64,000 nt of DNA from Pachypanchax playfairii (Eukaryota; Chordata; Actinopteri; Cyprinodontiformes; Aplocheilidae), in the NCBI GenBank assembly GCA_006937955.1, contig SSNP01000015.1, positions 2,476,612 through 2,540,611 of the forward strand. The letters run 5' to 3'. This document shows, piece by piece, positions 58,127-64,000 of this stretch. The notes below the pieces were generated by a model. That model saw only the letters and a list, made by a program, of their open reading frames with translations, had not been told where the DNA came from and did not search any database. Made by a program: the position numbers and the translations under genes. Each line of letters opens with the position of its first letter. The stretch's first letter is position 1.

Positions 58127-58545
58127 AAAAGGAGTCGTACAGTATCCCGATAGGCTAAAATACCAGCTGTTAGCTCACGGATTTACAGTTTGCTGCATCA
58201 ACCCCCCCCCATTTGATCTACAGTAACTGTAACATTTGGGTTTATCCTGTTAGCATGTCTTCATTCTTTAAAAAAAAATATTGAAGCATTTTATTTTGCA
58301 TAACTTAATTTGAGCGATCACTTCTTGTTTTTGGAGCAGACGAAGCATCAAATGATGTGTGAGATGTCCCGTTTCATGTAAATGCACCGAGAGCCTGATC
58401 ATGAACGTCAGATTTAATAAAGTAACATTTGAACTACGTCACAGTACCAAGTATTTCTTCAGTGGAGTTTTTGGGTTAACAGAAAGAAAATTCAGCTATG
58501 TTGAACTTGCTGTATATTTTACCTCACATTTCAGTAGCAACTTAA

Positions 58546-59282
58546 ACCAACACTAAGTAACTTTTCAACCTTCATGAAATAGTTTCATAACTTCTGTGAT
58601 TATATGGCGACTTACAACAAGTTGAATGACTCCTCTGTCATGGCTTGAGGGGGTCTGTATCGCTTTCACTGGCACTAAACAACTTTGAGGAGGATGGTGG
58701 GAACCCTGCCACACAAAAAACTATGAATGGATAGGCTGCTTTTCGGCATACGTCACTTCCCCTTTCCCCATTCGTCATAAACACGGAACTCGATGCAACC
58801 TGTTACGCGCAACTGCAGCTAACATGGCAGAAGCCCCGAAAAAACGAAAAGTTTTGTCTGAGGAGACAAAAAAAAGAAAAAGGGAGAGTAACCGGATAAA
58901 AGGACAGTCAAGAATCAACATTTTATTTATCTGTTTCAAGGCTCAAAACTCGTCAGTAGTCTGCGAAAGTCGCTAAAGAGTCGGGTGGGGGTGTTGCGGT
59001 ACCAAACAGAATTTAGACGTTTCTTATTGTCTACATCATCATAAAACACTGTTTAGCTACAATTAGATACATTACCTCGTCGCTATCCATCATTCACTCA
59101 GCCACTGGAAACCGAAATGTAATGTAGTTCAATCCAACTGCTGGCGGACGGGGTATCTGGATTTTACGACGCTACGCGCTGGTGCTCATGGGAAATGCAG
59201 GCTTCGTTCACGTAAAATAATACCGCTTTTGTCCAGTGGCGCCGCCAAAATAAACCTAAACTGAAAGTTCCTAAGTATTGCT
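58546..59282. mobile_element. 737-bp non-autonomous element with TTAA target duplication
   Basis: TTAA lies on both sides (58542-58545 and 59283-59286). The termini are imperfect inverted repeats: ACCAACACTAAGTAACTTTT at the left and AGCAATACTTAGGAACTTTC, as read inward, at the right. Inside is a 50-codon frame (58824-58976). TTAA duplications are made by piggyBac- and Kolobok-type transposases; which one mobilised this copy is not shown. Confidence 0.72.
58824..58976 (+). CDS. Small basic reading frame inside the TTAA element (50 codons)
   Basis: The frame starts MAEAPKKRKVLSEETKKRKR and stops with TAA at 58974-58976. Its N-terminal 30 residues are extremely basic and contain a PKKRKV-type nuclear localisation signal. 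The C-terminal part has no recognisable domain. It is most likely the truncated first part of a longer element protein, not an independent gene. Confidence 0.35.
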   Translation: MAEAPKKRKVLSEETKKRKRESNRIKGQSRINILFICFKAQNSSVVCESR

Positions 59283-59836
59283 TTAAGTTATAAAAGAATA
59301 TCAGCCAATCAGTCCTTTTTATAAAAAAATTATAATTTAAAAAAATGACATTTATGACTGTGTTATCACTTCTTTATGTCCCTGAGTTGATTAAAAAGCA
59401 TTTTCCTTATAGAAATCTCAGCAGAGCTAATGCTCCTTAAGTCGTGTTTGTAGTGTGAATAAGACTATCTGTTCACTCTTTTACTCTAAAGAAAAGACAC
59501 AGAAGCTTTATTACATGTACAACAAAAGATTTGCTCTTTTATAACGTGTAATGAATGTTTACAGATGTTTAGATGTGCTGCAGCAGCAGGAAGCTCAGTT
59601 TATTTTGTCATGCTGTGCACACAATTCTTCTGTGTTGTTGCAGCTATAATCACAATGGTCACAACTTAGCTCTGAGTATGGCAGCCTCAAGCACAGTGAC
59701 AGCTCTTGTCTTCAAATTAAAAGCTTGAGGCTGTAGTCCTCACATCTTCTACAAGGTGGCACTGTTGCTAAGCTACTGATCACTCAGAGAGGTTGAAATG
59801 GTGATGGGAAGGCAGGGCTTTCCCCCCCCCCTCCTC

Positions 59837-60520
59837 CTACCATGAGAGAACTGTGAATGCAGCAGGGTAAGTAGTCGCGTCAAATGCGAACCATTGGTTT
59901 CTCAGTGCTGCTGCTAAAGTCACAACCCTGACTATAGCCCGCACTGCCTTTACCAGCTTATTTGTGTAGCTGCTGGTGCCGCCGCTGCTCTCCCTCCCCT
60001 TGAATGGTGTGGGCAGAGTGGGATGGAAGACTGCATTGGAAACCTTTTCATGGAAATGGTCTTTGATTTTAGTATTGCTGTAGCACCATTCTGGTGACAA
60101 CAACATGCCATTGAAATGGAAAAGCGGTTCTCCTGTCAGCTGGAAATTCCCAGTGCCAGTGCTTAAGACATCCAGGTCCTCACCCCTTTCGCCTGCCTAC
60201 ATGTGAGTAAAGATCTGCACGGATTTCATGTTGTACAGTGTATTTAGAGATGGATTTCTCAGCTTATCATTTGATTTCTTTTTTTTTTTTGTAAATGATG
60301 TGCCAGTACTTGTGTTGTATTCCTGATGTGGCAGGAAGCGCCTGAACTCGTTGTGTGTCAGGGGATTTTCCTTGTCCAGCATTGACTTTATGTCTCTGTA
60401 GCAGCATGCCTTTTCCTCAGTACAAGGGCTTGTTTTGCTGCTAGTCCGGGCATGCCAAGCACCACATCGCTGACTTTTGCCCTCTTCTTTGGCGATGTTT
60501 ATTTGGGTGGTAGGACTCGG
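59837..60520 (-). pseudogene. Unrecognised decayed protein-coding sequence
   Basis: On the minus strand one frame stays open from about 60500 to 59837 apart from a stop at 60197-60199. It gives more than 200 codons in the same register. Segments include LTHNEFRRFLPHQEYNTSTG and LVKAVRAIVRVVTLAAALRN. A C-x-x-x-x-x-C/H-rich stretch (RCGAWHARTSSKTSPCTEE) lies at its N-terminal end. A poly(A/T)-rich tract adjoins at 60667-60691. I do not recognise the family. A remnant of a transposon or retroposed gene is most likely. Confidence 0.4.
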
Positions 60521-62709
60521 GAGCTTGGGAGGAGCCTGCCTTTGTCAGGATGTCTGACATGCCCTGGTTTAGAAGCTATTGTCATCTGCTACTGTTCGGA
60601 AGGGGGAAGGGTAAGAAGAGTGGGCTCCATACAGCGTCTCCCTATCTGCCCTATTCCCTTAACCTTTAAAAAAAAAAAAGCCAAAAAAAAAAACTAAATA
60701 AAAAATTAGACCTATTTTTTTGTTAATATAGAAAAAACCTTTCAAGGGAACCTGAGCTAACAGCGCTAACAGATTGCCTGGAGGAAATGTTACTGGCAGA
60801 GAGAGCTGACTTGGATGGATTTCTACCAAACTGGATTTATTCTGTCTCTAGTTATCTTCTAGTTTTACTTATACGCTTGTATGATGAACTTTTCAATATG
60901 TAAACTCTTTCTAAAATATTAGTGTAAGGGTGCAATAAAAATGTGCTTTTACCTTTTTCTTTCTTTAGGGTTAGGGTCTCGGTAACCAGTTTTAACAGGT
61001 AATCTCCACTGGAGCAGCTGGGTGTTCAGGGTCTTGTCCAAGGGCATGTCAGGAGTTGTTGCAGTTGTCAGGCAGCTCACTTTTCAGTTCCTGAAAATCT
61101 CAAACCATCCACGTATTTGTTTAAATCATATTTTTACTATCCAAAGTATCTGTGGAAATTCACAATCAGCCAAGTTGAGGGTTATAGCGCATTTTATTTT
61201 TTATACATGTTTTGTTTTATTAAAATTGCATCTTTATTCCAAAGCTCTTAGGTGTCTGTTTGTAAGGAACCGTTTGACTTAGTTGATTGTAAAACTCTGT
61301 TCCTGCTGCGACGTTAATAAAAGCCTTGTTGGAGACTGTACAGATGTATAAACATGCGTTCACACTGTTTTCATCTCTTGACATTGTGTAAGTGCAATAA
61401 GAGGATCTTACCACAAGCATGTCACCAAGTCTTTCAGAGGACTATAACTCCTCCTTTTGAAGTACAAACACAAGAGCACATCTAGTGGATTCACGTGTCT
61501 TAATAGTAGTTAACACAAGAGTCAGTGAACTGTGCTCGTGTACCGTAAAGCCTCACTCTGCTCTGTGCTGCTCAGCTCCACCAGACTGCTTACTATTTTG
61601 AAACATGAATAGTAAGCTGTGTTTTTCGGCAGGCTAATATCAGGCCCCCAATTATAGGTTAGCCTGTGGTCAGGGAGAAGTCACTCCTTATAAACCTGCT
61701 GTCTATTTGACCGGAGACATTTTTAAACTTGGCGAGCCATTTTGGAAGGCAGATTATCGTGTTTTCTAAGCAACAGGACACATCGTTGACATAATAAGCA
61801 ACCAAAAATGATAAAATTAGGATTCTTTGTTTTTAATGTTAACTTAGTTAATCAAGTGTAGGGTCAAATATTTAATTAGACAAAATGTTCTTTCAGGTAG
61901 ATGTGTTTAAGGCACTTGGGGAGCTATTTTCTTTTTTTGATGATGTTGGTTAATATGTTTCATGAACGCATCAATACTTGCTTGATATATCAAATATGTG
62001 GATTTTTAAACTTCCAGTTATGCCTATCTGTTCTTATTTTAAGCATAAACCTCATTTAATATTTTTTTTTCTTTTTTCCCAAGAAGTTTTGTTTAGGTTT
62101 TAAAGAATTTTGTCTTTGGCTTTATTCGAAATGTAGGACACAGCCTGTTGTTTTAGCATTTCGAACGCCACTTGAATGCAGCTCTCTTCATATTCATGTG
62201 TCTTGTGTTCAGTCTGGTGTTTCAAAAACAAAGTCAAACAGGATACATCTGAATGTGACTAAATTTGAGGAGATACATTGTATTATTTTATAGGTTTTTA
62301 CCAAAAATGTATTTTTATAATAAGTTTTCACAATACTGATGTTTTTAATGTTATGAATTAAAAAGGTTGTTTAATATTTCTGTACAAAACAGTTTATTAA
62401 TTTAGAATTATAATAATTATTGTTGAACCACAATACATCACAGCTGTTCAAACACTGCTCAGTTTTTACATTGTGATTAATGTAGCATGAGTTTCAAGGT
62501 TTGATCATAAAAAATATTTGTAAACTTTCTTTTCATTCACAGTTTCCTAAATATTTCTCTTGTCCTTCCAGCTCAGGCAGAGGAGGAAATAATCCACTTT
62601 AAAATTACATTTATTTCAAGCTGAAGAATCAGCTGCAGACCCGATCTGTCTGATCAGTTTGCAATGCATTATGGTTAGTTTTACTGATGTAACGTACAAC
62701 TTCTGTTTC

Positions 62710-62800
62710 TAGAGCACCATATTTTTCCACCACTATTAAAAACGGCGAACTTATAAATTGGCCGCTGTATAATGAACATTTTGAGCACAACTTTTGTCTT
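62710..62800. repeat. Possible MITE end remnant
   Basis: The phrase gagcaccatatttttccacc followed by gcgaacttataaattgg resembles a degenerate terminal region of an abundant fish MITE. No second end was found. Confidence 0.25.
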
Positions 62801-63823
62801 CTGTCACCTCCGATTTCCTTTAAAAATTTGATAAATGTGGTTTTTTATTACTTGAAAATAAGAAATCACGTGTTTTGGTGTTTAAGTACCTCGCTGTACT
62901 GCTGCTCTTCTTAGCGACTTCAGTTCAGTCTGTACATGAACAAAGAGGAGAGGCATCACATTTTCATCAGGAACAGCTGATGTGTGAAAATGCCTAAGAT
63001 AAATCAGTAGTCTGTCACGATGCCTTTTTTAGCGCTTGCCTTGTCCATTTTTTCACTCTTCATGCATTTTTAACTCTTCATCAGCAATCTAATTAACGCA
63101 ATATGCACAAAATCAAGTCTGTCTAAATATACAAAGACTGCGTTCTTTATGGCTGGTTTATAATCCTCTTTTATTTCCTATTCTTCATTCTCTGTCACTA
63201 TGTATTGTACAGCTGGACAGTAGCTGCTTTCACCCCCTTTTTTGTTCTTTTAAAATTTAGTCTGAAAGATTTTTTACCCTTTTTACATCCTTCAGTAAAT
63301 GTGTTGGCTGCTCGCAAAGGTAAAGACAGTTTAATGAAAGACATGTTGTCTTTTGAAGCATGTTTTTGTTGTAGCGAGTGTTGGAACTGTGAAGTGAATC
63401 TGTGAGTCACATTCAATCCCACAGAGAGGCTGGAGAGATATTGGTAAAACGAAAGCTTTGGAACGCTGTTTAACAGATTGTTGCAGGGATGCTTCACATT
63501 TCTCATGTGGCTGTAAAGTCATTCTGCTGCTTGGAATCCTCCTTTGCTACTGCTAAGAGAGGATTATTGGAGTCCCTGCGGTAAAGGGCTGTATACACAT
63601 CTTTGAAATGTGTTTCATAACCAACCAGGAATAATTTGTTTAATAAGTAATACTATTCATTAATTTGAGAATAATCACAGCTGACATCAGTCAGAATAAT
63701 ACTGGGTTAGTTCACTGGAGGGTTATTGATTTGCTTTGAGTTCTAGCATAAACTTTTTTTATTTTAAAAGAGAAAAAAAACTGTTTAAATATGTAAAACT
63801 GTGACGTTTTTATCTGATATGTA

Positions 63824-64000
63824 GTGCTGTGAAAAATTATTTGCCCCTTTTTTACAGATTTTTCAGTTTTTGCTCAGATTTCTCAGATCATCAAGCTAAA
63901 TTTTAAATCAGATAATCTTAAACATGTTTGTTTTTTTTAATTGATTTTTAAGGAAAAAACTAACCAAACCAACCTGGTCCTATATGGGGGGGGGGGGGGG
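63824..64000. mobile_element. Left end of a Tc1-like element, cut by the window edge
   Basis: GTGCTGTGAAAAATTATTTG follows TA at 63822-63823 and leads into gcccctttt and ctcagatcatcaa. These phrases belong to the termini of a common fish Tc1-like family. The copy is cut off by the end of the window, which finishes in a run of 15 G. Confidence 0.65.
63986..64000 (+). repeat. Poly(G) run at the window end
   Basis: Fifteen G bases end the window inside what should be Tc1-like sequence. This may mark a contig edge or a sequencing artefact. Confidence 0.7.

Larger units (their letters stand above)
54910..64000. other. Long intron or gene-free stretch packed with repeats
   Basis: No exon could be supported. 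The stretch carries the CA-nested element, the hAT-like MITE, the TTAA-flanked element, a decayed minus-strand frame near 60 kb, a MITE-like remnant near 62.7 kb and a Tc1-like end at 63824. It ends in 15 consecutive G bases at 63986-64000. Confidence 0.6.

Noticed and set aside
1..64000. CRISPR arrays, prokaryotic operons, phage genes
   Set aside because: The window is spliced vertebrate DNA. No regularly spaced direct repeats or prokaryotic gene layout were seen.

Overview
This is a vertebrate, almost certainly teleost fish, nuclear DNA window. It is A+T-rich and has many short exons with GT-AG borders. Tc1/mariner, hAT-like and L2-like elements of the kind common in ray-finned fish are scattered through introns and spacers. 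No bacterial-type operons, CRISPR arrays, rRNA or convincing tRNA genes are visible. The species cannot be named from the sequence alone.

Layout: (1) 3176-29693, minus strand: a complete LRCH2-type gene (leucine-rich repeats plus calponin homology), 21 coding exons, 743 aa. Its 8.2-kb first intron holds a nearly full Tc1-like transposon (22143-23363) with two stop codons. (2) 29694-33611: an intergenic stretch with the LRCH2 5' flank (strong G-quadruplex motif), a small inverted-repeat element and the likely start region of the next gene. (3) 33612-42116, plus strand: a complete U2SURP/SR140 gene (RRM, SURP, CID, cwf21-like and RS segments), 23 coding exons, 876 aa, with one apparent GC-AG intron. 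(4) 43060-51109, minus strand: a complete WDR44 gene (FFAT-like motif, proline-rich segment, WD40 repeats), 20 coding exons, 906 aa. U2SURP and WDR44 converge, with their poly(A) signals only about 85 bases apart. (5) 51110-64000: intergenic DNA with a MITE, then the first two exons of an unrecognised plus-strand gene (ATG at 54857) whose intron runs out of the window and is packed with repeats. These include a 692-bp hAT-like MITE with a perfect 8-bp target duplication, a 737-bp element with TTAA flanks, and a CA-microsatellite-nested element.

All three complete gene models were built by hand from splice borders, and the reading phase closes exactly across every junction. The three genes act in different processes: LRCH2 as a cortical/cytoskeletal scaffold, U2SURP in U2 snRNP splicing, and WDR44 as a Rab11 effector on endosomes. 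The layout shows conserved linkage rather than a shared pathway. In human, LRCH2 and WDR44 both lie on Xq, which supports the orthology calls. I found no clearly new biological system. The most unusual items are the TTAA-flanked inverted-repeat elements, the DD36E-spaced Tc1 transposase, the microsatellite-nested element and an unrecognised decayed reading frame near 60 kb.
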